This document shows positions 38,461 to 45,365 of a stretch of 64,000 bases of DNA, in pieces. Each line of letters opens with the position of its first letter. The stretch's first letter is position 1. A program made the position numbers and the translations under genes. Source of the DNA: Sphingomonas tagetis (lineage in GTDB: Bacteria > Pseudomonadota > Alphaproteobacteria > Sphingomonadales > Sphingomonadaceae); the NCBI RefSeq assembly GCF_024211275.1, contig NZ_JAMLDX010000001.1, forward strand, positions 62,001 through 126,000, in the 5' to 3' direction. A model generated the notes under the pieces. The model saw only the letters and a list, made by a program, of their open reading frames with translations, had not been told where the DNA came from and searched no databases.

Positions 38461-39470
38461 TGGGCCGCCACATAGGCGTCGAGCCGGGCGAGATGCGCTG
38501 CCTTGGCGTCGTCATCGAGGAACGAGCCGGTGAAGCCGTTGCGGGCGAGGGTGGCGAGCTGGGCCTTGCCGAGGCCGCGCGCGGCCGCCACCGCGCGGTA
38601 ATTGTCCGCGACATAGCCGCCGAAATAGGCCGGGTCGTCGGAGTTGATCGTGGCGCGCAGGCCTTCGGCGAGCATGCGGTCGATCGGGTGCGCGTCCATG
38701 TCCGGCACCACGCACAGCTTGAGATTGGAGAGCGGGCAGACGGTGAGCGTCATGCCTTCCTCGACGAGCCGGCGGACCAACGCGGGGTCTTCGAGGCTGC
38801 GGTTGCCATGGTCGAGGCGGTCGATGTTGAGCAGGTCGAGCGCCTGCCAGACATAGTCGGGGGGCCCTTCCTCGCCGGCATGCGCCACGCGTTTGAGGCC
38901 CATGTCGCCGGCGGCGGCGAAGACGCGAGCGAATTTTTCGGGCGGATGGCCGACTTCGGAGCTGTCCAGGCCGATGCCGGCGATGCGGTCGAGCCACGGT
39001 TCCGCCGCCTTGAGCGTGGCGAAGGCGGCGGCTTCGTCGAGATGACGGAGGAAGCAGAGGATCAGCTTCGAGGTGACGCCGTGCCTGTGTTCGGCGTCGC
39101 GCATCGCCGCGAGCAGGCCGTCCGCAGCGACCTGGAACGGGATGCCGCGATCGGTGTGCGTCTGAGGATCGAAGAAGATTTCTGCATGCACCACGCCGTC
39201 CGCCGAGGCGCGGGCGAAATAGGCGTCGGCAAGGTCGTAAAAATCCTGTTCGACGCGCAGCACGTCGGCACCGGCGTAATAGATGTCGAGAAAGTCCTGC
39301 AAATTGGAGAAATTGTAGGCCGCTCGCACCGCTTCGACGCTTTCGAACGGGATGGCGACCTTGTTGCGCTTGGCCAGCGCGAACATCAGCTCGGGTTCGA
39401 GGCTCCCCTCGATGTGCAGATGCAGCTCGGCCTTGGGCAAGCCAGTGATGAAAGCCGACAGCTCGTTCAT
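38457..39470 (-). CDS. Adenosine/adenine deaminase family protein
   Basis: A 337-residue metal-dependent deaminase of the adenosine deaminase fold. H17 and H19 (AELHLHIEGSLEP) bind the metal, HAGEEGPPDYVWQALDLL carries the catalytic Glu, and CPLSNLKL and NSDDPAYFGGY complete the site. The EEGPP form after HAG and the SDDPAYFGGY motif are those of the AAH1-type adenine deaminases, so adenine rather than adenosine may be the substrate. It overlaps both the downstream phosphoribosyltransferase gene and the upstream dipeptidase gene by 4 bases. Confidence 0.87.
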   Translation of the reverse strand: MNELSAFITGLPKAELHLHIEGSLEPELMFALAKRNKVAIPFESVEAVRAAYNFSNLQDFLDIYYAGADVLRVEQDFYDLADAYFARASADGVVHAEIFFDPQTHTDRGIPFQVAADGLLAAMRDAEHRHGVTSKLILCFLRHLDEAAAFATLKAAEPWLDRIAGIGLDSSEVGHPPEKFARVFAAAGDMGLKRVAHAGEEGPPDYVWQALDLLNIDRLDHGNRSLEDPALVRRLVEEGMTLTVCPLSNLKLCVVPDMDAHPIDRMLAEGLRATINSDDPAYFGGYVADNYRAVAAARGLGKAQLATLARNGFTGSFLDDDAKAAHLARLDAYVAAH

Positions 39471-40663
39471 CGCTTCGCCTTCGCCGCGTCGGCGGCGCGC
39501 AGGATGCGCAGCACGTTGCCCGACCAGAACTTGGCGAGGTCTTTCTCCGAATAACCCGCCGCGACCAGTCGCTCGGTCACCTTGGGCAGCGCGGTGATGT
39601 CCTCGAACCCGCGCACCCCGCCGCCACCGTCCCAGTCGGCGCCCATGCAGACATGGTCCGGTCCGGCGACCTTGAGCAGATGCAACAGGTTGCGCATGAA
39701 ATTCTCGAAATCGGTGTCCTGCACCGGCGCGGTTTTGTCGAGCGCACGGACCTCGGCGGTGATCCTTGCCTGCTCGGCCGCGGAGAGGGTCGGGAATTTC
39801 TCGACCAGCGCGTCGAGCCGGTTGCGTTCGTCGGTGTAGACCATCTTGGTCAGGAACACGCTGTTCATGCACACCGCGCCGCCCTTCGCGGCGAGCTTGC
39901 GGATGCGGGCGTCGTCGATGTTGCGGTTGTGATCCCACATCGCCTTCGGCCCGGAATGCGAGAGGATGATCGGCGTTTTCGACATCGCCAGCATCTGGTC
40001 GAATGCGGCGTCGGACGAGTGGCTGCCGTCGATGACCATGCCGAGCCGGTTCATCTCCACCACCCATTTGCGGCCCAGCGGCGAGAGGCCCTTCCACGTC
40101 GCCGCGCCGGTCGCGCTGTCGGCGAGCTGGTTGTCCTTGGAGTGCACCGGCCCCGCCATGCGCACGCCGCGGTCATAGAAGGTGCGGAGCAGCGACAGGT
40201 CGTCGCCCAGCGGGTAGCTGTTCTCGATGCTGATGAAGGCGAAGCGCAGGCCAGCCTTGTCGGCGCGAATTGCCTGGTCGGCGGTGGTGACGAGTTCGAT
40301 CCGGCTGGGATAAGTAGCCATCGTCCGGTGGATTTCATCGAGCCGCTTGAATGCGAACGCTTTGGCGTCGGCAAAGCCCTGTGGGGTGACCGGCCCCTGG
40401 CGGGTATAAACGACGAACATGCCGCCATCGAGCGCGCCGGTCTCCATCCGGCCGAGATCGACCTGCGCCAGATCGGTGCGCCAGTCGTGGCGGTCGCCGA
40501 ACTTCCAGTGCGGGTTGGCGAACCATACCGGCGTGTCGAGATGCGTGTCGAGCGTCAGCAGGCGGTGGTGGAGCGGGCGGGGCGGTTGCGGTTCGGTTGG
40601 CTTGGCCTGGGGTGCGGTGCAACTGGCAAGGGCCAGCAGTGCGAGGACCGGGAAACGCTTCAT
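39467..40663 (-). CDS. Membrane dipeptidase (peptidase M19) lipoprotein
   Basis: A 398-residue zinc dipeptidase of the M19 family with a lipobox (VLALLALASC, Cys at about 15), so probably anchored in the outer or inner membrane facing the periplasm. The metal HxD lies in LTLDTHLDTP, with GPVHSKDNQLADS, DGSHSSDAAF and ILSHSGPKAM further on. Members cleave dipeptides, including some with D-residues from cell wall. ATG at 40663 gives the signal; an in-frame start at 40768 does not. It overlaps the deaminase gene and the peptidylprolyl isomerase gene by 4 bases each. Confidence 0.92.
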   Translation of the reverse strand: MKRFPVLALLALASCTAPQAKPTEPQPPRPLHHRLLTLDTHLDTPVWFANPHWKFGDRHDWRTDLAQVDLGRMETGALDGGMFVVYTRQGPVTPQGFADAKAFAFKRLDEIHRTMATYPSRIELVTTADQAIRADKAGLRFAFISIENSYPLGDDLSLLRTFYDRGVRMAGPVHSKDNQLADSATGAATWKGLSPLGRKWVVEMNRLGMVIDGSHSSDAAFDQMLAMSKTPIILSHSGPKAMWDHNRNIDDARIRKLAAKGGAVCMNSVFLTKMVYTDERNRLDALVEKFPTLSAAEQARITAEVRALDKTAPVQDTDFENFMRNLLHLLKVAGPDHVCMGADWDGGGGVRGFEDITALPKVTERLVAAGYSEKDLAKFWSGNVLRILRAADAAKAKR

Positions 40664-41286
40664 GGCAGGCGGCGGACGCTGACGATCTTGACCTTTGGGT
40701 CGAGCATCGAGCCTTTCATCACGCCTTCGCCCTTGGTCGGCGACGTCGTGGAATCGAGGATCTTCCACACCACCTCCATCCCCTCGATCACCTTGCCGAA
40801 CGCGGCATAGCCCAGATTGTCGCCGGGCTTGGTCGGGTCGGCGTCGAGCGAGGGCTGGTCGCCGACGCTGATGGTGAACTCGCTGCGTCCGGTGCCGGGG
40901 GCGAGGCGGGCGGTGGAGATGGCGCCGTTGACGTGTTTCACGCCGGTCTTGGTAGTGGGCTCATGGGCGATCGGCGGGAGGACGCGCTTGGGATCGCTGT
41001 CGGCGCCGAACTGGATGAAGCCGAATTTGTCCTGCACCCTGACCGAGCGGTAGAAGAAGGCGCCGTCGAGCCGCTTCTGGTCGGCGTAGCGCAGGAAGTT
41101 GCGGGCGGTGATCGGGGCGCGTTCGGTCTCCAGTTCCAGGACGATGCGGCCGAGTGAGGTTTCGATGGCGACCTTGGCGGTGGCCGGCTTGGCGACCGGG
41201 GGCGGTGCGGGTGCTGGCGCGGTCTGGGCGAGTGCGGCCAAAGGCGCGAGCAGGGCGGCGGCGAGCAGGGTGCGGCGGATGGTCAT
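40660..41286 (-). CDS. Exported cyclophilin-type peptidylprolyl isomerase
   Basis: A 208-residue protein with a signal peptide (LLAAALLAPLAALAQ, about 1-21), then a Pro/Ala-rich linker and a cyclophilin domain with VAIETSLGRIVLELE, ITARNFLRYAD, FYRSVRVQDKFGFIQFG and the C-terminal AFGKVIEGMEVVWKI. The catalytic Arg of the F-x-R motif is retained, but the domain is divergent and the usual GDP motif is changed to GADSDP. It likely folds periplasmic proteins. It is divergent from trxB. Confidence 0.9.
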   Translation of the reverse strand: MTIRRTLLAAALLAPLAALAQTAPAPAPPPVAKPATAKVAIETSLGRIVLELETERAPITARNFLRYADQKRLDGAFFYRSVRVQDKFGFIQFGADSDPKRVLPPIAHEPTTKTGVKHVNGAISTARLAPGTGRSEFTISVGDQPSLDADPTKPGDNLGYAAFGKVIEGMEVVWKILDSTTSPTKGEGVMKGSMLDPKVKIVSVRRLP

Positions 41287-41332
41287 GGGGGCAGCTTCGC
41301 GCAAGCCGGCACTGGCCGCAACCGGCTTTCGT

Positions 41333-41373
41333 CCACAACAGAATCGCTTTTGTGGTGTCTTTCCAGACCACAA
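41333..41373. promoter_or_regulatory. Three alternating CCACAA/TTGTGG half-sites upstream of trxB
   Basis: CCACAA lies at 41333-41338, TTGTGG at 41350-41355 and CCACAA at 41368-41373, 17 and 18 bases apart. The last two form the longer inverted repeat TTGTGGT-N10-ACCACAA (41350-41373). The site is between the divergent isomerase gene and trxB, which fits an operator for a dimeric regulator. The regulator is unknown. Confidence 0.45.
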
Positions 41374-41433
41374 CCCATGTTGCCTTTGTCGGCCTCGCCC
41401 CACTAGATGCGGGGCCGCCAACAGGGATTTGAA

Positions 41434-42405
41434 ATGACCGCGACCCACTCCACCCGCATGCTGATCCTCGGTTCCGGGCCGGCCGGCCTGTCCGCCGCCA
41501 TCTATGGCGCGCGCGCCGGCCTGTCGCCGATCGTGGTGCAGGGCATCCAGCCCGGCGGGCAGCTGATGACCACCACCGATGTCGAGAACTATCCCGGTTT
41601 CCGCGAGGTGATCCAGGGGCCGTGGCTGATGGAGGAGATGCAGGCGCAAGCCGAGCATGTCGGGGCGCAGATGATGTACGACACGATCGTCGAGGTCGAC
41701 CTCTCCAGCCGGCCGTTCCGCATGGTCGGCGATGGCGGGACGGTGTATCTCGGCGATACGCTGGTGATCGCGACCGGGGCCCAGGCCAAGTGGCTGGGGC
41801 TCGACAGCGAGGAGGCGATGAAGGGCAAGGGCGCTTCAGCATGCGCCACCTGCGACGGCTTCTTCTACCGCGGCAAGAAGGTCGCGGTGATCGGCGGCGG
41901 GAATACCGCGGTCGAGGAAGCGCTGTACATGACCAACCATAGTCATGACGTGACGCTGATCCATCGCCGCGACAGCCTGCGCGCCGAGAAGATCCTGCAG
42001 GACCGGCTGTTCGCCAATCCCAAGATCACCACGCTGTGGAACAAGGAAGTGGTCGAGTTCGTCGGCGGCGGCGATCCCGAGGGGCTGGTAGCATTGCGGC
42101 TGAAGGACACGGTCACTGGCGAACTCTCCGAGATCGAGGTCGAGGGCGGGTTCGTGGCGATCGGGCATCATCCGGCGACCGAGCTGTTCCGCGGGCATCT
42201 GAAGCTGGATTCGGACTCCTATATCGAGGTCGAGACGGGGACGACGCGGACCAGCGTGCCGGGCGTGTTCGCGTGCGGCGACGTGATGGACAAGGTGTAC
42301 CGTCAGGCGATCACCGCGGCGGGCACGGGCTGCATGGCGGCGCTCGATGCCGAGCGCTTCTTGGCCGAAGCCGATTTCGAGGCGGTGGCCGAGGCGGCGG
42401 AGTAG
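41434..42405 (+). CDS. trxB: Thioredoxin-disulfide reductase
   Basis: A 323-residue flavoprotein that passes electrons from NADPH to thioredoxin. The FAD motif GSGPAGLSAAIYGARAG is at 13-29, the redox-active CATC is C137-C140, and the NADPH motif GGGNTAVEEA follows. Length is typical of the low-molecular-weight bacterial enzyme. The ATG at 41434 lies just after a GGGATTTGAA stretch. The upstream intergenic region has alternating CCACAA/TTGTGG half-sites that could respond to redox state. Confidence 0.96.
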   Translation: MTATHSTRMLILGSGPAGLSAAIYGARAGLSPIVVQGIQPGGQLMTTTDVENYPGFREVIQGPWLMEEMQAQAEHVGAQMMYDTIVEVDLSSRPFRMVGDGGTVYLGDTLVIATGAQAKWLGLDSEEAMKGKGASACATCDGFFYRGKKVAVIGGGNTAVEEALYMTNHSHDVTLIHRRDSLRAEKILQDRLFANPKITTLWNKEVVEFVGGGDPEGLVALRLKDTVTGELSEIEVEGGFVAIGHHPATELFRGHLKLDSDSYIEVETGTTRTSVPGVFACGDVMDKVYRQAITAAGTGCMAALDAERFLAEADFEAVAEAAE

Positions 42406-42406
42406 C

Positions 42407-42805
42407 TCATCGCTTCTTCTTCGCGAGGTTGTGGGCGACGGCGGCTTCGACCAGCGTTTTGAAGGCTTGCGGGTCGACGTCCTCGCCCTCTTTCAGGTCG
42501 ATCGCGCGGCGGGTGCCGCCTTCGAGGCTGGCGTTGAAGATGTTGGCCGGATCGGGCAGCGCGGCGCCGTTGGCGAAGGTGAGTTTGACGTAGCCCTTAT
42601 AGACCTCGCCGGTGCACAGGATGCCGGCATGCTCCCACACCGGCACGCCGTGCGGGTTGGTCGGCTTCACCCATTTGACGGTTTCCTCGACCTGCGGGTC
42701 GGCTTCGTGGATCAGGCGGCGCAGACGGGCGAGGGTGGCGCCGCGCCAGTCACCGAGGGCCGCGAGGCGGGCGTCGATGCGTTCGGAGGGGGTGGGGTCG
42801 GTCAT
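42407..42805 (-). CDS. DUF1801 protein, copy 1
   Basis: A 132-residue protein of the DUF1801 family (YdhG-like, small alpha-beta fold). The core has LRRLIHEADPQVEETVKWVKPTNPHGVPVWEHAGILC and YVKLTFANGAALPDPANIF, ending in a Lys-rich AKKKR. It overlaps the next DUF1801 gene by 4 bases, so these are tandem paralogues in one operon. The function of the family is poorly known; some members are annotated as iron chaperones, which I cannot confirm here. Confidence 0.85.
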   Translation of the reverse strand: MTDPTPSERIDARLAALGDWRGATLARLRRLIHEADPQVEETVKWVKPTNPHGVPVWEHAGILCTGEVYKGYVKLTFANGAALPDPANIFNASLEGGTRRAIDLKEGEDVDPQAFKTLVEAAVAHNLAKKKR

Positions 42806-43218
42806 AGGCGTTCTCCCGGCAGTCTGGCCGCCTGTTCGATCCACGACGCGAGCTGGGCCGTGGGGAAATCGTCGGTTTCGTGGATGTGGAAATAGCGGGT
42901 GTCGCCGCTCTTCGACGCGACCGGCGGGACGGGCAAGAGCGACTGGCCGCGGAAGAAGGTGATCTTCACATAGCGGTCGAAGCAGTGGAAGACGAGGAAC
43001 CAGCTCTTTTCCGCGACGCCGTAAAAGGGCGAGTTCCATTTGACCGCCTTGCGCACGCCGGGGACGGTCAGCTCGATGAGCGCGTCGAGCTGGCGGCCGA
43101 CCGCGTGTTTCCAGCCGGGCATGGCGTCGATGTAGGCCTGCACCGGGGCGTCGCCGTCGCCCTTGGCGATCTGCGGGTTGCCGCCGGAGAGGAGGACGGG
43201 CTTGTCGGGGTCGGTCAT
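42802..43218 (-). CDS. DUF1801 protein, copy 2
   Basis: A 138-residue DUF1801 protein with VQAYIDAMPGWKHAVGRQLDALIELTVPGVRKAVKWNSPFYG, CFDRYVKITFFRGQSLLP and a C-terminal WIEQAARLPGERL helix. Although the gene stands beside the copy at 42407, similarity between the two is modest, so the duplication is old or they belong to different subfamilies. The ATG at 43218 lies 16 bases from a dispersed repeat at 43235. Confidence 0.82.
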   Translation of the reverse strand: MTDPDKPVLLSGGNPQIAKGDGDAPVQAYIDAMPGWKHAVGRQLDALIELTVPGVRKAVKWNSPFYGVAEKSWFLVFHCFDRYVKITFFRGQSLLPVPPVASKSGDTRYFHIHETDDFPTAQLASWIEQAARLPGERL

Positions 43219-43234
43219 GCGGGGATGCTGCCGG

Positions 43235-43270
43235 GCAGGTTGACGAAGTTGACAGTTTTGCAGGGTTGTC
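43235..43270 (+). repeat. Dispersed repeat, copy B
   Basis: The core GTTGACGAAGTTGACAGTT and the downstream CAGGGTTGTC match the element at 3822-3856 with few changes. It directly precedes the 11-bp tandem array. The whole stretch 43219-43626 (408 bases) has no gene and is filled by this repeat, the array and palindromes. Confidence 0.7.
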
Positions 43271-43278
43271 GGGCCGAA

Positions 43279-43377
43279 GCGACTGCGAGGCGACGGGTTT
43301 GCGACCGCGACGCGACGGGAACGCGACAGTGGCGCGACAGTGCGGCGACAGTGACGCGACACTTGGGCGACGGGGTT
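43279..43377. repeat. 11-bp tandem array, nine units with invariant GCGAC
   Basis: Nine successive 11-base units begin at 43279, 43290, 43301, 43312, 43323, 43334, 43345, 43356 and 43367. Each starts with GCGAC and is followed by six variable bases; units 5-7 share GCGACAGT. The phase is exact throughout. The spacing is close to one helical turn, so the GCGAC motifs face the same side of DNA. No protein is encoded across it. Confidence 0.85.
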
Positions 43378-43534
43378 TGCGGGGGGAGGGCGCGGGCTGG
43401 CATCGGGTGGTTCCGGCTGTGGCTGGCGGCGGGAGGCTAGGCCGGATCGGAGGGTGTAGGAAAGTTGTTTTGCGGGCGTGGCTTGTGTCCAATTCCTTGT
43501 CCCGGAGGGAGAGGTGGCATCGCGGAGCGATGAC

Positions 43535-43624
43535 GGAGGGGTAGCCTCCGCTCGCGGGCCGGTCGCTTGTGGCGACCTACCCCTCCACCGCGCAGGCGCG
43601 GTCCCCCTCCCCCTCCGGGGGAGG
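43535..43624. repeat. Compound palindromic repeat
   Basis: It contains GGAGGGGTAG (43535-43544) paired with CTACCCCTCC (43577-43586), an inner GGTCGC-N5-GCGACC hairpin (43561-43577), and a perfect CCTCCCCC-TCC-GGGGGAGG stem at 43606-43624, which ends just before the stop of the STAS-like gene. Such nested G/C palindromes recur between genes in sphingomonads. The last stem may shield the 3' end of that gene's message. Confidence 0.65.
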
Positions 43625-43626
43625 AC

Positions 43627-44040
43627 TTAGCTGGGTCTGGGGTGGTCGATCTCACGCAGCAGCCAGGCGCGGGCGTGGGCTTCGTCCTTGCGTTCATAGA
43701 CTTCGTAATGGACGCCGGGGATCAGCGCGCCCTCGATCCGGCTGAGCGTGCGGACCCATTGCGCGTCGGCGACGATCGCGACGCGATCGATCGCGCGGAT
43801 CAGGCGGATGAGGAGCGGCCAGTGGCTGAGCTCCGCCCCGACCGCGCCGAGCGAAACCGAGGGCGAGCCGCGGACATCGGCGAGGATGTCGAGGTGCGGC
43901 GCGGCGTCGAGGACCGCGGCCATGCGCTCAAGCGCGGGCGCGATGTCGGCGGCGGTGAAATGGCCCTCGGCGGTGATAGCGATAGCGCGCGGGGTGTGGG
44001 TTGGGTGAAGGTGAGCGGCACTGTTGATCTCAATATCCAC
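43627..44040 (-). CDS. STAS/SpoIIAA-like protein
   Basis: A 137-residue protein of the SpoIIAA-like (STAS) fold. IAITAEGHFTAADIAPALERM resembles the N-terminal strand and helix, LDILADVRG the central strand, and RVAIVADAQWVRTLSRIEG plus YERKDEAHARAWLL the C-terminal part. The start is chosen at a GTG (44040): the in-frame ATG at 44151 would add 37 residues without family likeness and overlap the divergent gene at 44120. The role of these small stand-alone proteins is unknown. A compound palindrome follows the stop. Confidence 0.75.
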   Translation of the reverse strand: MDIEINSAAHLHPTHTPRAIAITAEGHFTAADIAPALERMAAVLDAAPHLDILADVRGSPSVSLGAVGAELSHWPLLIRLIRAIDRVAIVADAQWVRTLSRIEGALIPGVHYEVYERKDEAHARAWLLREIDHPRPS

Positions 44041-44119
44041 AGCTTTCGTTTTCAATATTTCCCTGCGGCTTGTCGAGCGGAGCTGCTTCTCACATTCTCC
44101 GCATCGGGTGGAGGCCACA

Positions 44120-44623
44120 ATGACGACCCGGTACGATCGGCGAAAAGCCAAGCGAGAATTGAACTGGAAACTGTCAAATCAGACGGTTCAAAAAATCCTT
44201 CGGGCGGAGTTGGAAGCAGGTCGCGGAACGGAGATATATCGGCTTGAACGGACTGATAATGGTGAGCCGAGGTATTTTAATATATCTGCGATGCGGCCTT
44301 GGGTCGAAGCCAACATTGAGGTCGGTGCATTTCCGCTAGACTATGAGCGTGCGGCCCGATTGATCCAGACGGGTGCCGTGGACATGGATCATCTTGAGAA
44401 CCACACCATTCAAACGGAGCTCAAGCCAATAATCGTTTGCCGAGAAGGCGGCGGCCCGGCACAAGATCAGATTGTTGATGGAGCGCATCGCTTCGTAGCA
44501 CTTCATATGGGTGCAGCCGCATTCGGTCTTGGCGGAGGCATTCCAGGCTACCTGGTGTATCCAGCAGATTGGAAACAGTTCTTGGTTCCACCGAAGATCG
44601 CCGAGCGTATTTTCAAGTTCTAG
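44120..44623 (+). CDS. ParB/Srx-like orphan protein, AT-richer than its neighbours
   Basis: A 167-residue protein with a basic N-terminus (RYDRRKAKRE). The second half has LKPIIVCREG, then QDQIVDGAHRFVALHMG, which resembles the sulfiredoxin/ParB-type nucleotide-binding motif (a G-x-HR-like DGAHR). No helix-turn-helix follows, so it is not a partition protein. The DNA is visibly richer in A and T than the genome around it, including about 90 bases upstream, which suggests horizontal acquisition. The ATG at 44120 has GAGG 5 bases before. The function is unknown. Confidence 0.72.
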   Translation: MTTRYDRRKAKRELNWKLSNQTVQKILRAELEAGRGTEIYRLERTDNGEPRYFNISAMRPWVEANIEVGAFPLDYERAARLIQTGAVDMDHLENHTIQTELKPIIVCREGGGPAQDQIVDGAHRFVALHMGAAAFGLGGGIPGYLVYPADWKQFLVPPKIAERIFKF

Positions 44624-44686
44624 ATCGCGGTCCGCATTGTGCTATTTATTGGTTCTTCGATTGAATCCACCGGTCTGCGAACGAGG

Positions 44687-44992
44687 ATGATCGCATTGGA
44701 CTCTACCCGCCGCCTTTCAGTCGAACTGCCCGAGGATATCGCCGATGCCGTAGAGGCGCGTGTGAGCACAGGCGAGTATGCAAGCGTTAGCGCGGTGATC
44801 GAGGACGGGTTGCGCGCGTTGGCGGAGCGGGACGACGAATTGTTGCGCGATCCGGCGGTCGAGAAATGGCTGCGGGAAGAAGTCGTGCCGGAGGCGCAGC
44901 GGGTGCGTGAGGGGAAGGCGCGGCTCTATTCGCCGGAGGAAGTTCAAACGCGGCTCGACGCGCTCCACGCAAGGACATTGCGCGGCGAATGA
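44687..44992 (+). CDS. parD: ParD-type antitoxin
   Basis: A 101-residue ribbon-helix-helix antitoxin. The N-terminal RRLSVELPEDIADAVEARVSTGEYASVSAVIEDGLRAL is the ParD DNA-binding fold, and the C-terminal half (about 50-101) should bind the toxin. The ATG at 44687 has AACGAGG upstream. It overlaps parE by 4 bases. By analogy with known ParDE pairs it represses its own promoter in complex with the toxin. Confidence 0.9.
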   Translation: MIALDSTRRLSVELPEDIADAVEARVSTGEYASVSAVIEDGLRALAERDDELLRDPAVEKWLREEVVPEAQRVREGKARLYSPEEVQTRLDALHARTLRGE

Positions 44993-45300
44993 GGCGCTAT
45001 CGAGTCGGGTATTCCGACGCTGCTCAGGCGCAATTGCTCGATCTTTATCGGTACGTGGCGAGTGAGGCCGATCCGCATGTCGCCTATCGCTTTGCCCAGC
45101 GGATCAAGGCGCAGTGCGAGAAACTCGGTACCTTCCCGTTGCGGGGGACGCCCCGCGATGACCTGATGCCAGGGTTGCGGACGCTGTCGTTCGAGCGGCG
45201 GGTGGTGATCGGGTATATTGTGGACGATGATGCGGTGTGGATCGTCGGCGTGTCTTATGGCGGGCGGGATCTGGCGGGGGCGTTTGAGGGCGGGCTGTGA
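44989..45300 (+). CDS. parE: ParE-type toxin
   Basis: A 103-residue RelE/ParE-fold toxin. YRVGYSDAAQAQLLDLYRYVA, the FAQRIKAQCEKLGTFPLRGTPRDDLMPGLRTLSF segment and the C-terminal VWIVGVSYGGRD are typical of ParE, which inhibits DNA gyrase in known cases. It is preceded by the parD antitoxin gene with a 4-base overlap. The pair stands in an AT-richer, repeat-flanked area and is probably mobile in origin. Confidence 0.9.
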   Translation: MRRYRVGYSDAAQAQLLDLYRYVASEADPHVAYRFAQRIKAQCEKLGTFPLRGTPRDDLMPGLRTLSFERRVVIGYIVDDDAVWIVGVSYGGRDLAGAFEGGL

Positions 45301-45332
45301 GCCGCTTCCTGTCGCGTTGAAGAAGAAGCTGG

Positions 45333-45353
45333 ACCCCGGCTCAAGGCCGGGGT
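45333..45353. repeat. ACCCCGGC-TCAAG-GCCGGGGT hairpin
   Basis: A perfect 8-bp stem with a short loop, between the convergent ends of parE (45300) and uvrD (45366). It is of the ACCCCGGCTCAAGGCCGGGGTGACGG type repeated in intergenic DNA of this group. No T-run follows on either side, so it may serve as a bidirectional 3' barrier. Confidence 0.6.
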
Positions 45354-45365
45354 GACGGGTTGGGG

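Noticed and set aside
43279..43377. The 11-bp array as a CRISPR array
   Set aside because: Units are far too short and there is no repeat-spacer structure or cas gene in the window.
43440..43626. Small open frames in the gap before the STAS-like gene
   Set aside because: The region consists of palindromic repeats; no frame has a ribosome site or recognisable protein features.
44040..44151. N-terminal extension of the STAS-like protein from ATG 44151
   Set aside because: It overlaps the divergent gene at 44120 and has no likeness to the STAS fold; the GTG at 44040 fits the domain start better.
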